In this document: in pieces, positions 27,005 to 36,284 of the stretch
Layout: each line of letters starts with the position of its first letter
Position numbering within the stretch: the stretch's first letter is position 1
From: Curvibacter sp.
Lineage (GTDB): Bacteria > Pseudomonadota > Gammaproteobacteria > Burkholderiales > Burkholderiaceae_C
Length of the DNA stretch: 57,323 nucleotides
Reading direction: 5' to 3'
NCBI GenBank assembly: GCA_020621965.1
Contig: JAHRYV010000020.1
Span: 1 to 57,323 of the forward strand
Position numbers and translations under genes: made by a program
The notes under the pieces: generated by a model
Databases searched by the model: none
What the model saw: only the letters and a program-made list of their open reading frames with translations
What the model was told of the DNA's origin: nothing

Positions 27005-27469
27005 TCAGCGCGGTCGCCGCTGCTCGGGCCGCACGCGGCTCGTGAGCAGTTCGTCGGCGGCGTCGATGTCCACCGCCTGGCCATCCTTGTCCACCAGCGG
27101 CTGCTCGAAATCGTTCCAGCCGCGCACGCCGGTCTTGAGCGAGACCACGTGCTGGAAGCCCATGCGCTGCAGGGTGTGCGCGGCCAGCACGCTGCGGTTG
27201 CCCGAGCGGCAGATCACCACGATCGCTCGCTCTCGCCCGCCGGCCAGCGCGGGCACGGTGTCGTCGTAGTCCCAGTCGGCGGCGGACTCCAGGATGCCGC
27301 GCGGCACGCAGACCGAGCCCGGGATGTGCAGGGCGTAGAACTCGGCCGGCTCGCGGATGTCGAGCAGCAGGGGCGACTGGGGCTGGCGCAGTTGTTCGGC
27401 CAGGTCCCAGGGCATGATTTCTTTTACCTCGGCGAGGCACTCGGCAACCAGATCGGTATATTTTTTCAT
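27005..27469 (-). CDS. Rhodanese-like domain protein
   Basis: A 154-residue single-domain rhodanese. LLLDIREPAEFYALHIPGSVCVPRG is the CH2A-type region and VVICRSGNRSVLAAHTLQRMGF holds the active-site loop CRSGNRS, with the Cys that carries persulfide. Likely role is sulfur transfer or thiosulfate handling in the cytoplasm; physiological acceptor unknown. ATG preceded by a poor SD. Confidence 0.87.
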   Translation of the reverse strand: MKKYTDLVAECLAEVKEIMPWDLAEQLRQPQSPLLLDIREPAEFYALHIPGSVCVPRGILESAADWDYDDTVPALAGGRERAIVVICRSGNRSVLAAHTLQRMGFQHVVSLKTGVRGWNDFEQPLVDKDGQAVDIDAADELLTSRVRPEQRRPR

Positions 27470-27493
27470 GCGGGGTCTTCGATGCGGGGCAAC

Positions 27494-28159
27494 TCAGATT
27501 TCCAAGTCACGCAGGATACCCTCACCCTTGGTGAACCAGGACCAGCCGAAGGCCCAGATGCCCACCGCCTCCAGCCAGAAGGTGGCACGCCATTGATGGA
27601 CGAAGGCAGTGTCGGGCAGCCCGTGGACCAGCCCCAAACCCAGAGCGCATAACGCGATGATGATGCCGCAGCTGCGGTAGATGCGGTTGCGCCAGATCTT
27701 GCGCGGCGTGGAATGGGCGTCGCCCTTGGTGAAGAGGCAGTAGGAGAAATAGGCCAGCGTGAGGAAGAAACCGCCGGCGCTGAGCGAATGCACGCCGCTG
27801 AGGATGGACTGCAGCCGGGTCACGGCGCCGGGCGTGATGGTGGGCGGCGCGGTGGGCACCAGCGCCACCGCCAGGGCCAGGGCGCAGGCGATGTTGCCGG
27901 TCCAGTCGTCGCGCCGGTCGTAGCCCTTGTAGGAGAGCAGGAACAGGGCGATGGCGCACAGGCTGCCGACCATCACGTCGCGCATGCCGGTGTAGTAATA
28001 GGCGCTGATCGAGCGCGCCACGCCGGGCCCATCCACCAGCCATTTGCCGAACACCAGCACCAGCGGCAGCGCAATGGCGGTCAGCCCGATGGTCCGGCGC
28101 AGGGTCATGTAGGACAGGGCGTGGGTTTCGTGCACCCTGATGTCGATCATCTTGCTCAT
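27494..28159 (-). CDS. Multi-pass membrane protein (DUF998-like)
   Basis: A 221-residue protein with about six helices. First loop holds SISAYYYTGMRDVMVGSLCAIALFLLSYKGYDRRDDWTGNIACALALAVALVPT, split here only in description; the YYYTGMRDV and GYDRRDDW pieces suggest the DUF998-type integral membrane group. Function unknown. Strong SD GAGGGAGG precedes the ATG. First gene of a unit including the rhodanese. Confidence 0.68.
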   Translation of the reverse strand: MSKMIDIRVHETHALSYMTLRRTIGLTAIALPLVLVFGKWLVDGPGVARSISAYYYTGMRDVMVGSLCAIALFLLSYKGYDRRDDWTGNIACALALAVALVPTAPPTITPGAVTRLQSILSGVHSLSAGGFFLTLAYFSYCLFTKGDAHSTPRKIWRNRIYRSCGIIIALCALGLGLVHGLPDTAFVHQWRATFWLEAVGIWAFGWSWFTKGEGILRDLEI

Positions 28160-28399
28160 GGGCCTCCCTCTTTTTTCCTGGCTGCATTCTGACCCACAGG
28201 CCGGCGTGCCGGCAAATCCCGACGGCCCAGGCCATGCCGGCCGACGCCGCAGGCGCTTGTATCACCGTCAGATGACAAGCGCCCGGTCGGACGGAAAAAA
28301 TGCACCATATGTATGCATTAAATGTATGAAATGCACCATTTTGGGCATTTTGCTGAGGCAAAATCAAAGGGTTCACTCACTTTCATCCGTCCCCAAACC
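28160..28399. other. Divergent regulatory region upstream of gdhA
   Basis: 240 bp between the leftward membrane-protein gene and gdhA. The gdhA-proximal 110 bp are A/T-rich and contain two NtrC-like palindromes, listed separately. No other gene is seen. Confidence 0.6.
28301..28347 (+). promoter_or_regulatory. Two NtrC-like sites upstream of gdhA
   Basis: TGCACCATATGTATGCA at 28301-28317 and TGCACCATTTTGGGCA at 28332-28347 resemble the NtrC consensus TGCACC-N5-GGTGCA, with the left half exact in both. Starts are 31 bp apart, three helical turns. They lie 53-99 bp before the gdhA start, where they could activate or repress. Confidence 0.5.
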
Positions 28400-29743
28400 A
28401 TGAAATACGCCACCCATCACGCCTTCCTGGAGCACGTCGCCAAGATCAATCCCGGCCAGCCTGAATACATTCAGGCCGTCACCGAAGTGATGGAGAGCCT
28501 GTGGCCTTTCATCACCCAGCACCCCAAATACGCTGAGCAGAGCCTGCTGGAGCGGCTGGTGGAGCCCGAGCGCGTCATCATGTTCCGCGTGTCCTGGATC
28601 GACGACAAGGGCCAGGTGCAGGTCAACCGCGGCTACCGCATCCAGCACAGCATGGCCATCGGCCCCTACAAGGGCGGTATCCGTTTCCACCCCTCGGTCA
28701 ACCTGTCGATCCTGAAGTTCCTGGCCTTCGAGCAGACCTTCAAGAACGCGCTGACCACGCTGCCCATGGGCGGCGGCAAGGGCGGCTCGGACTTCGACCC
28801 CAAGGGCAAGAGCCAGGGCGAAGTCATGCGCTTCTGCCAGGCCTTCGTGAGCGAGCTGTTCCGCCACATCGGCGCCGACACCGACGTGCCCGCCGGTGAC
28901 ATCGGCGTGGGTGGACGCGAAGTCGGCTACATGGCCGGCATGATGAAAAAGCTGAGCAACAACGCTTCCTCCGTCTTCACCGGCAAGGGCCTGTCCTTCG
29001 GCGGCTCGCTGATCCGCCCTGAAGCCACCGGCTACGGCACCGTCTACTTCGCCGAGGAGATGCTCAAGACCAAGGGCATGAGCTTCGAAGGCCTGCGCGT
29101 GAGTGTCTCCGGCTCGGGCAACGTGGCCCAGTACGCGGTGGAGAAGGCCATGTCCATGGACGCCAGGGTCGTCACCGTGTCCGACTCCAGCGGCACGGTG
29201 GTGGACGAGGCCGGTTTCACCCCCGAGAAGCTGACCGTGCTGATGGACGTGAAGAACCGCCAGTACGGCCGCGTCAGCGACTACGCCAAACAGGTGGGCG
29301 CCAAGTTCCTGGCCGGCGCCAACCCCTGGTGCGTGCCAGTGGACGTGGCCCTGCCCTGCGCCACCCAGAACGAACTCAATGGCGAGGACGCCCGCACGCT
29401 GGTGAAGAACGGCGTCAAGTGCGTGGCCGAAGGCGCCAACATGCCCTCCACGCTGGAGGCGGTGCGCGTGTTCGAAGACGCTCGTGTGCTCTACGCCCCG
29501 GGCAAGGCCAGCAACGCCGGCGGCGTGGCGACCTCGGGCCTGGAGATGAGCCAGAACGCCATGCGCCTGAGCTGGAACCGCAATGAGGTGGACGAGCGCC
29601 TGCACGGCATCATGCGCAGCATCCACGCGGCCTGCCTGCGCCACGGCAAACGCGCCGACGGCAGCATCAGCTACGTGGACGGCGCCAACGTGGCCGGTTT
29701 CGTCAAGGTGGCCGACGCCATGCTGGCCCAGGGCGTGATCTAA
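28400..29743 (+). CDS. gdhA: NADP-type glutamate dehydrogenase
   Basis: A 447-residue hexameric-type glutamate dehydrogenase, which makes glutamate from 2-oxoglutarate and ammonium. Signatures: GPYKGGIRFHPSVNLSILKFLAFEQ, LPMGGGKGGSDFDPKGKS (catalytic Lys and substrate region), PAGDIGVGGREVGYM, and the Rossmann part VSVSGSGNVAQYAVEKA. ATG 28400 gives the usual N terminus; an upstream in-frame start would extend over the NtrC-like sites. Single gene closed by a strong terminator. Confidence 0.95.
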   Translation: MKYATHHAFLEHVAKINPGQPEYIQAVTEVMESLWPFITQHPKYAEQSLLERLVEPERVIMFRVSWIDDKGQVQVNRGYRIQHSMAIGPYKGGIRFHPSVNLSILKFLAFEQTFKNALTTLPMGGGKGGSDFDPKGKSQGEVMRFCQAFVSELFRHIGADTDVPAGDIGVGGREVGYMAGMMKKLSNNASSVFTGKGLSFGGSLIRPEATGYGTVYFAEEMLKTKGMSFEGLRVSVSGSGNVAQYAVEKAMSMDARVVTVSDSSGTVVDEAGFTPEKLTVLMDVKNRQYGRVSDYAKQVGAKFLAGANPWCVPVDVALPCATQNELNGEDARTLVKNGVKCVAEGANMPSTLEAVRVFEDARVLYAPGKASNAGGVATSGLEMSQNAMRLSWNRNEVDERLHGIMRSIHAACLRHGKRADGSISYVDGANVAGFVKVADAMLAQGVI

Positions 29744-29762
29744 GCGAGCGCCTCGCCCCATG

Positions 29763-29789
29763 AAAAAAGCCGCCCCCGGGCGGCTTTTT
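29763..29789. terminator. Bidirectional rho-independent terminator
   Basis: AAAAAAGCCGCCC-CC-GGGCGGCTTTTT: a seven-pair GC stem with A-run and T-run on the two sides. It sits between convergent gdhA and the HIT gene and can stop both transcripts. Confidence 0.9.
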
Positions 29790-29805
29790 CCTTTGCCGGT
29801 GTGCC

Positions 29806-30210
29806 TCAGAGCTGGATGCGCGCGGCGTACTCGCGCAGCCGCTCCAGCCCCGGCTCCCGGCGCGGCCAGACCAGCTCGGCCCCGTCGCCCGCGTAACGCG
29901 GCAGCACATGCACGTGCACATGCGGCACGGTCTGCCAGCCGGCGGGTTTGTTGGTCTGCAGCAGGGTCATGCCTTCGGGCTCGAAAGCGACCTGCACGGC
30001 CTTGGCCACCCGGGTGGCGACGGCAAACAGATGGGCCGCCTCGGCCTCCTCCAGCTCCATCACGGTCTCGACCTGGCGTTTGGTGGCCACCAGCACATGG
30101 CCGGGGTTGACCTGGCCGGCGTCCATGAAGGCGATGACCTGCGCGTCCTCGTAGACGACGGCCGCCGGGATCTCGCGGCGGATGATGCGGGTGAAGACGC
30201 TGTCGGTCAT
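29806..30210 (-). CDS. HIT-family (histidine triad) hydrolase
   Basis: A 134-residue HIT protein with the triad HVHVHVLPRY near residue 104-108. Such proteins hydrolyse nucleoside phosphoramidates or dinucleoside polyphosphates; N terminus FTRIIRREIPAAVVYEDAQVIAFMD is typical of the HinT/FHIT-like group. Follows a lipoprotein gene by 31 bp, perhaps the same transcript. Confidence 0.88.
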   Translation of the reverse strand: MTDSVFTRIIRREIPAAVVYEDAQVIAFMDAGQVNPGHVLVATKRQVETVMELEEAEAAHLFAVATRVAKAVQVAFEPEGMTLLQTNKPAGWQTVPHVHVHVLPRYAGDGAELVWPRREPGLERLREYAARIQL

Positions 30211-30241
30211 GAGGGAACCCCGGGAATACGGCCGCTGCGGC

Positions 30242-31654
30242 TCAGTAGCGGTAGCTGGAGGACGTTTCCTTGACGTCCTCGCTGCTGCTGCTGCGGCCGG
30301 CGGCGTTCACCGTCACGCGCTTGGTCTCCTTCCTGCTCGCCGTGTAGGGCAGCAGGGTTTCGGGGTCGGCGACCAGCTCGACGGTGGAGAGCACTTCCAT
30401 CTCGGTGACGCGTACGTCGCCGCCCGTGGTCTTGCGCACGTAGTCGCTCATGGCCTGGGTGTACTCGGCGCCAGCCACGCGCGTGGTCTGCACCAGGCGC
30501 ACGCAGGCCTGCTCCTTGTCGCTGGCGTTGCAGGGCACGTAGCCCACCAGCTGCTGGGTCATCACCATGGGAAAGCTGCGCTGCTCCAGCGCGGGCGCCT
30601 GGTAGGGCACGGTGAATCGGTAGGTCTGACCCGGGGCGTAGGAGCCGCCGGCCCAGTTGCCCACCAGATGGCCCCACTCGTCCTGCAGCGAGATGGCCAG
30701 CCGCTCCTCGGTCAGCATGGTCTGCACCATCTGGCGCGCCTTGGCATGGGCCTCGCGGCTGCCGGCGGGCAGGCCCTTGAGCAGGGCGTCCTGCACACGG
30801 CGGTGGTAGGCGGACAGGTTCTCGATGCGCACGAACTCGCCGTCGCTGTTGACCACGTAGTCCGGCAGTTCGGTCAGCGTGGCCTTGACCACACTCTGCA
30901 GATACGCCTCTTTCTCCTTGTCCTTGCCGCCGCCCAGCGCGCCGGACAGCTGGTGCTTGGTGACCCGGGTGCTGACCAGCAGTTCGTCCTGACCCGCGGG
31001 CCGCACGGACATCTGGCTTTCACCCTGCATCTCGTACTGCTCGCCGCGCTTGTTCGACTTGAGCCGGAAGCTGGACTGCGACTTGAGCCGCTGCGGCCAG
31101 TCGAACACCAGCGCCACCCGCTCCAGACCCGCGCGCCGCGTGGCCGATTCACGGAAGCTGCTCATCACCTGGCGCAGGCCGGCCAGGTCACCGTCGGCCA
31201 CGGTCCAGGCGATCAGGTGGTAACGCGCCTTCGCGCCCTCGACCACCGTGCTCAGGTAGACGATGCCCGACTTCTCGTCCTGCGAGCGCAGTTCGTGTTC
31301 GACGGCCGGGCGCTCGCCGATCTTGAGCGCGCGCGCGGTCGACATCTTGCCCTTGCCCATGTTCTTGAGCAGCGCGCCGCTCAGGCGGCTGCCGAACTCC
31401 TCCAGCGGCATTTCGCGGGTGTCTTCGGGCAGGTAGGTGTTGACCAGCAGATAGTTGTCGCCCATGGAGTCGGCCAGCCGGATGTCGGCCTTGGCCGAGA
31501 AGTTGGGCCGCGTCTCCCACGAGCGCGGCGCCTCCAGTTCCGACAGGCCGTCATCGGACAGCACCAGCTGCCGCCCCCCGCCCGCGGTGCTGGCACAACC
31601 CGCCAGCACGACCAGCCCCAAACACGCCACGGCACGCCACGCAGTCCTCGCCAT
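30242..31654 (-). CDS. Large lipoprotein, unknown function
   Basis: A 470-residue protein with lipobox LAGC (Cys20). The mature part shows two halves: about 30-190 with ALEAPRSWETRPNFSAKADIRLADS and FRESATRRA, and about 200-400 with repeated beta-type segments (RGEQYEMQGESQMSVR, YRFTVPYQAPALEQRSF). No family recognised. Terminal Ser-rich tail SSSSEDVKETSSSYRY. Divergent from the alpha/beta-hydrolase lipoprotein gene; the 188-bp gap should hold both promoters. Confidence 0.7.
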   Translation of the reverse strand: MARTAWRAVACLGLVVLAGCASTAGGGRQLVLSDDGLSELEAPRSWETRPNFSAKADIRLADSMGDNYLLVNTYLPEDTREMPLEEFGSRLSGALLKNMGKGKMSTARALKIGERPAVEHELRSQDEKSGIVYLSTVVEGAKARYHLIAWTVADGDLAGLRQVMSSFRESATRRAGLERVALVFDWPQRLKSQSSFRLKSNKRGEQYEMQGESQMSVRPAGQDELLVSTRVTKHQLSGALGGGKDKEKEAYLQSVVKATLTELPDYVVNSDGEFVRIENLSAYHRRVQDALLKGLPAGSREAHAKARQMVQTMLTEERLAISLQDEWGHLVGNWAGGSYAPGQTYRFTVPYQAPALEQRSFPMVMTQQLVGYVPCNASDKEQACVRLVQTTRVAGAEYTQAMSDYVRKTTGGDVRVTEMEVLSTVELVADPETLLPYTASRKETKRVTVNAAGRSSSSEDVKETSSSYRY

Positions 31655-31842
31655 ATCGCCTCCTCGTTATTGCTGTTGAATGTATCGTTGTGTAGGGCGC
31701 CGCGTCGGCGCCGCCGGGCCATTCTAGGCGGCGCACAGCCGGCCGGCGGTGTGGAGATGTAACGCGGCCGGGCGCCACCGGCGCAGCGGTTTGCCGTATC
31801 CTGCAGTGAACTTCCCGCACGGACACCGCCTCCCACATCCTC

Positions 31843-32694
31843 ATGAAACGCTGGCTGCTCTTCTTCCTGGCCCTGCTCACGGCCGTCGCGCTGGTCGCCG
31901 GCTGCACCACGCTGGACCAGCGCCAGCGCGGCTGGATCTTCCAGCCCTCGGACCGCAGTTGGTGGCGCGGCGAGGAGGCGGCCCGGGGCATGAGCGATGT
32001 GTGGATCGGCTTCAAATCGCACGAGACGGGTCACAGCGTCAAGCTGCACGGCCTGTGGCTGGCGCATCCGCAGCTCAGCCGCAATCCGCAGGCCCCCGTG
32101 CTGCTCTACCTGCACGGCGCGCGCTTCAACGTGGTGGGCTCGGCCTTTCGCGCCCGCCGCATGCAGGAGCTCGGTTTCTCGGTGCTGGCGGTGGACTACC
32201 GGGGTTTCGGCAAGAGCACACCCGAGTTGCCCTCGGAAACCATGGCCTACGAGGACGCCCGCGCCGCCTGGGACTGGCTGGGCCGCAAGTACCCGGGCCG
32301 GCCGCGCTACATCTACGGCCACTCGCTGGGCGGCGCCATCGCCATCGAGCTGGCGGCGCAGGTGGACGACGAACGCGGCACCTTGGTCGAAGGCACCTTC
32401 ACCTCCATCCCCGACGTCGTGAGCACCTTCAAGTGGGGCTGGCTGCCGGTGGGCCCGCTGATCACCCAGCGCTTCGAGGCCGTCAAGCGGGTCGAGCGCA
32501 TCGGCTCGCCGCTGCTGGTGGTGCACGGCACCGACGACACGCTCATCCCGCCCGAGCTGGGCCGCCGCCTCTACGACGCGGCCCCGGGCCGCAAGGCCTT
32601 TGTGCTGGTCAAGGGCGGCTCGCACCACAACACCAACGCGGTGGGGCAGGCGCAGTACCGGGTGGCGTTGAATGAACTGTTCGGGCTGCACTGA
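31843..32694 (+). CDS. Alpha/beta hydrolase lipoprotein
   Basis: A 283-residue alpha/beta-hydrolase with a lipoprotein leader (LVAGC, Cys21). Nucleophile elbow GHSLGG, oxyanion strand LLYLHGARFN, acid in LLVVHGTDDTLIP, and His in KGGSHHNTNAVG. Substrate unknown; probably a periplasmic esterase or thioesterase. ATG preceded by TCCTC rather than a good SD. Confidence 0.85.
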   Translation: MKRWLLFFLALLTAVALVAGCTTLDQRQRGWIFQPSDRSWWRGEEAARGMSDVWIGFKSHETGHSVKLHGLWLAHPQLSRNPQAPVLLYLHGARFNVVGSAFRARRMQELGFSVLAVDYRGFGKSTPELPSETMAYEDARAAWDWLGRKYPGRPRYIYGHSLGGAIAIELAAQVDDERGTLVEGTFTSIPDVVSTFKWGWLPVGPLITQRFEAVKRVERIGSPLLVVHGTDDTLIPPELGRRLYDAAPGRKAFVLVKGGSHHNTNAVGQAQYRVALNELFGLH

Positions 32695-32746
32695 CAGGGC
32701 CGGCGCACGGCATTAGGGTATGCACTGATCTGGTACGCTCAGACGG

Positions 32747-33970
32747 ATGTCTGTCTCGTCTCCCGCCGCTGCCGCTTCCCCCATGTCCCCCGCCCTGATC
32801 GTGCTCATCCTGTCGCTGCTGCTGGGACTGCAGCCGATCACCACCGATCTCTACCTGCCCGCCCTGCCGGCGCTGACCGAGGGCTTTGGCGCCACCATGG
32901 CGCAGAGCCAGCTCACGCTCACCGCCTTGCTGCTGGCCTTCGGCGTCTCGCAACTGGTCTGGGGCCCGCTGTCGGACCGTTATGGCCGCCGGCCCGTGCT
33001 GTTGTGGGGCCTGGGCGCTTATGTGCTGGCCTCGGTGCTCAGCACACTGGCGCCGTCCATGGAATTGCTGATCCTGGCGCGCGCCGTGCAGGGCGCGGCC
33101 ATGGGTGCGGGTGTGATGTGCGCGCGCGCCATCGTGCGCGACCTCTACCGCCCGGTGGAAGGCGCGCGGGTGATGTCCAAGGGCCTGACCGGCCTGGGCG
33201 TGACGGCCTGCGTGAGCGGGCCGCTGGGCGGCCTGCTGTCGGACTGGGCCGGCTGGCGGGTGGCGCTGCTGGCCCTGGCGGTGTTCGGCGCGGCGGCGCT
33301 GGCGCTGGTGCTGTGGCGCTTCGAGGAGACGATCCAGCGGAAGAACCCGCAGGCCCTGCGGCCGGCCACGCTGCTGCAAACCTGGCGCGACATCCTGCGC
33401 CACCCGACCTTCTGGGCCTATTCGGCGCTGTCGGCCGCCTCCTACGGCGGGCTGTTCACCGTGCTGGCGTCCTCGTCCTTCGTGTTCATCCAGGTGCTGG
33501 GGGTGCCCAAGACGCAGTACGGCCTGATCATGTTCACGGTGTCCTTCACCTACATCCTCGGCACCCTGGCCTGCCGCCGGCTGCTGCCGCGCCTGGGCGT
33601 GCGCCGCACGGTGGCGCTGGCGGCGGGTTTCACGCTCACCGGCGGCACGCTGATGGGCGTGTTCGCGCTGGCGGGACTACACAACGGCTGGGCCATCATG
33701 CTGCCCTTCTACCTCTTCATGCTGGCGCACGGCGTGCACCAGCCCTGCAGTCAGAGCGGCGCCGTCGGCCCCTTCCCTTATGCGGCGGGCGCGGCCTCGG
33801 CGCTCAACGGTTTTCTGATGGCGTTCGTGTCCTTCTTCGTCGGCAGCTGGCTGGGCACGGCCATGGACGGCACGGTGCGCCCGCTGATGTACGGCGTGTG
33901 GTTCTGGAGCGTGCTGATCGCGCTTGCCGCCTGGACCGTGGTGCAGAAACATGGCAAGTCCGAGCACTGA
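32747..33970 (+). CDS. MFS drug-resistance transporter, Bcr/CflA family
   Basis: A 407-residue twelve-helix MFS transporter. Bcr/CflA features: [19 protein letters not shown] at helix 1, [16 protein letters not shown] (MFS motif A) and [11 protein letters not shown] after helix 4. Exports small drugs or metabolites by proton antiport; substrate unknown. Its stop overlaps the miaA start by 20 bp, so the two are coupled. Confidence 0.87.
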   Translation: MSVSSPAAAASPMSPALIVLILSLLLGLQPITTDLYLPALPALTEGFGATMAQSQLTLTALLLAFGVSQLVWGPLSDRYGRRPVLLWGLGAYVLASVLSTLAPSMELLILARAVQGAAMGAGVMCARAIVRDLYRPVEGARVMSKGLTGLGVTACVSGPLGGLLSDWAGWRVALLALAVFGAAALALVLWRFEETIQRKNPQALRPATLLQTWRDILRHPTFWAYSALSAASYGGLFTVLASSSFVFIQVLGVPKTQYGLIMFTVSFTYILGTLACRRLLPRLGVRRTVALAAGFTLTGGTLMGVFALAGLHNGWAIMLPFYLFMLAHGVHQPCSQSGAVGPFPYAAGAASALNGFLMAFVSFFVGSWLGTAMDGTVRPLMYGVWFWSVLIALAAWTVVQKHGKSEH

Positions 33971-34934
33971 GCTGCCCCCCTGCCTGGCATTGGCCGGGCC
34001 CACCGCGTCCGGCAAGACCGCCGCGGCGCTGGCGATCGCGGCCGAGCTGCCGGTGGAGATCATCAGCGTGGACTCGGCCCTGGTCTACCGCGGCATGGAC
34101 GTCGGCACCGCCAAACCCAGCGCCCGGGAGCTGGCCGCGGTGCCGCACCACCTGATCGACATCCGCGACCCGCTGCAGGCCTACAGCGCCGCCGAGTTCG
34201 TGCACGACGCCACGCAGCTGATCCACGCCATCCGCGCGCGCGGCCGCCACCCGCTGCTGGTGGGCGGCACCATGCTCTACTTCAAGGCCCTGTTCGAGGG
34301 CCTGGACGACATGCCCAAGGCCGACGCGCAGGTGCGCGCCACCATCGAGGCCGAGGCGCAAGAAAAAGGCTGGCCGGCGCTGCACGCCGAGTTGCTGCAG
34401 GTGGACCCGCTGACGGCCGCACGCCTGCAACCCGGCGATTCGCAGCGCATCCAGCGCGCGCTGGAAGTCTGGCGTCTCTCGGGCCGGCCGCTGTCGGCCT
34501 TCCACACGCGCCAGGCCGATGCCCCGCCCTCGGCCATGATGCGGGCGACCACGCTGGTCTCGCTGGAGCCGCAGGAGCGCGCCTGGCTGCACGCGCGCAT
34601 TGCGCAGCGTTTCGACGCCATGCTGGCGCAGGGCCTGCTGGACGAAGTGCGGCGCCTGCGCGCGCGCGGCGACCTGCACGCGGACCTGCCCTCGATGCGC
34701 TGCGTCGGTTACCGCCAGGCCTGGGAGTTGCTGGACGCGCACGAAGCGCGCGGGCCCGGCGCTGCCCTCCCGCTGGACGAGTTGCGCGAGCGCGGCGTCC
34801 AGGCCACACGTCAACTGGCCAAGCGCCAGCTCACCTGGCTGCGTTCCATGCCGCAGCGGCGCGTGGTGCACTGCGATGCGCCGGATGCGCTGCAGCAGGT
34901 GCTGCAGATCGCGCGCCGCTGGGCCCGCGGCTGA
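33951..34934 (+). CDS. miaA: tRNA dimethylallyltransferase MiaA
   Basis: A 327-residue enzyme that adds dimethylallyl to A37 of UNN-reading tRNAs. P-loop [14 protein letters not shown] near residue 15, [38 protein letters not shown] and QRIQRALEV are typical. ATG at 33951 inside the upstream gene gives the expected N terminus [21 protein letters not shown]. Confidence 0.94.
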   Translation: MASPSTELPPCLALAGPTASGKTAAALAIAAELPVEIISVDSALVYRGMDVGTAKPSARELAAVPHHLIDIRDPLQAYSAAEFVHDATQLIHAIRARGRHPLLVGGTMLYFKALFEGLDDMPKADAQVRATIEAEAQEKGWPALHAELLQVDPLTAARLQPGDSQRIQRALEVWRLSGRPLSAFHTRQADAPPSAMMRATTLVSLEPQERAWLHARIAQRFDAMLAQGLLDEVRRLRARGDLHADLPSMRCVGYRQAWELLDAHEARGPGAALPLDELRERGVQATRQLAKRQLTWLRSMPQRRVVHCDAPDALQQVLQIARRWARG

Positions 34935-35057
34935 CACCACGTTGCCCGTAGGGAAATGGCGCGCGGTCGCCGCGTGCGTCGCCTCCCGTTTCTTGATCTG
35001 CATCATCGTCGGCAGGTGTTGATCGCGGCCTCTGCGCGCCGCGTCCCAGGGCAACAC

Positions 35058-35071
35058 TTGATGCCCATCAA
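35058..35071 (+). promoter_or_regulatory. Perfect Fnr/Anr box
   Basis: TTGATGCCCATCAA, exact match to TTGAT-N4-ATCAA. Centre about 117 bp before the inferred ubiU transcript start at 35181, or -41.5 for a start near 35106. Confidence 0.75.
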
Positions 35072-35132
35072 GAACAACGCCACCCACCCGCTTTTTCCCA
35101 CAAAAGACCGCTGCCGCAGCGGTGCGCAAGCT

Positions 35133-35146
35133 CTGACGCACGTCAA
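35133..35146 (+). promoter_or_regulatory. Crp/Fnr-type (Dnr-like) box
   Basis: CTGACGCACGTCAA, one base off TTGAC-N4-GTCAA. Its centre is 41.5 bp before a start inferred from TATCGT at 35169-35174, the class II activator position. Confidence 0.5.
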
Positions 35147-35221
35147 GTTCCGGCGGCGCCGAGCCGCGTATCGTGCGAGCCATGGCGGCCATGCCGGTCG
35201 CCGGACCGGAAGTCACGTCGT

Positions 35222-36271
35222 ATGGAATCCTTGTCACCGCCGGCCGCTGGGCCCGCGTCCGCACCGCCCCCGCTGGAGCTGGTGTGCCCGGCGGGCAGCC
35301 TGCCCGCCCTGAAAGCCGCCGTGGACCACGGCGCCAACTGCGTCTACCTGGGTCTGCGCGACGCCACCAACGCGCGCAACTTCGCCGGCCTCAATTTCGA
35401 CGAGGCCAGCATCGCCTCGGGCATCCGCCATGCGCACGCGCAAGGCTGCAAGGTGTTCATGGCGCTCAACACCTATCCGCAGGCGGCCAACCCCGGCCTG
35501 TGGCGCCTGGCCATGGACAAGGCGGTGGACCTGGGGGTGGACGCCGTGATCCTGGCCGACCCGGGGCTGATGGAGTACGCCGCCACCCGCCATCCGCAAC
35601 TGCGGCTGCACCTGTCGGTGCAGGGCTCGGCCACCAATTTTGATGCCGTCAACTTCTACCGCGAGCAGTTCGGCGTGGTGCGCGCCGTGCTGCCGCGGGT
35701 GCTCTCGCTCACGCAGGTGCAGCAGCTCATCGACAAGACGCCGGTGGAGATCGAGGTGTTCGGCTTCGGCAGCCTGTGCGTGATGGTCGAGGGGCGTTGC
35801 GCGCTCTCCAGCTACGTCACGGGCGAGTCGCCCAACACCCACGGCGTGTGCTCGCCGGCCAAGGCGGTGCGCTGGCAGGAAACGCCCAAGGGCCTGGAGT
35901 CGCGCCTGGGCGGCGTGCTGATCGACCGTTATGCCGACGGCGAGAGCGCGGGTTACCCCACGCTGTGCAAGGGCCGCTTCGACGTCGACCAGGAGCAGGG
36001 CTACTACGCCATCGAGGAGCCCACCAGCCTGAACACGCTGGAGCTGCTGCCCGAGCTGATGAAGATCGGCGTGCGTGCGATCAAGATCGAAGGCCGCCAG
36101 CGCAGCCCGGCCTATGTGGCGCAGGTGACGCGGGTGTGGCGCGAGGCGATCGACCAGTGCCGCGCCGCGCCGCACCGCTACGCGCCCCGCACCCAGTGGA
36201 TGGCCAGCCTGGACCAGGTGGCCGAGGGCCAGCAGCACACGCTGGGCGCCTACCACCGCCCCTGGAAATAA
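35222..36271 (+). CDS. ubiU: Ubiquinone biosynthesis protein UbiU
   Basis: A 349-residue U32-peptidase-fold protein. With UbiV it carries out oxygen-independent ring hydroxylations of ubiquinone, using prephenate. The 4Fe-4S ligands are Cys186, Cys193, Cys210 and Cys249 ([25 protein letters not shown]), each 17 residues later than in E. coli UbiU because of a Pro/Ala N-terminal extension. Family starts: [28 protein letters not shown]. First gene of the six-gene ubi operon under Fnr-type sites. Confidence 0.94.
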   Translation: MESLSPPAAGPASAPPPLELVCPAGSLPALKAAVDHGANCVYLGLRDATNARNFAGLNFDEASIASGIRHAHAQGCKVFMALNTYPQAANPGLWRLAMDKAVDLGVDAVILADPGLMEYAATRHPQLRLHLSVQGSATNFDAVNFYREQFGVVRAVLPRVLSLTQVQQLIDKTPVEIEVFGFGSLCVMVEGRCALSSYVTGESPNTHGVCSPAKAVRWQETPKGLESRLGGVLIDRYADGESAGYPTLCKGRFDVDQEQGYYAIEEPTSLNTLELLPELMKIGVRAIKIEGRQRSPAYVAQVTRVWREAIDQCRAAPHRYAPRTQWMASLDQVAEGQQHTLGAYHRPWK

Positions 36272-36284
36272 GGAAACCTGCCCC

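Larger units (their letters stand above)
34935..35221. other. Regulatory region upstream of ubiU
   Basis: 287 bp between miaA and ubiU. No gene seen. It contains two Crp/Fnr-type palindromes and a candidate -10 element (TATCGT at 35169-35174) that would place a transcript start near 35181. A short hairpin (CCGCTGCCGCAGCGG) lies at 35109-35122. Confidence 0.65.
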
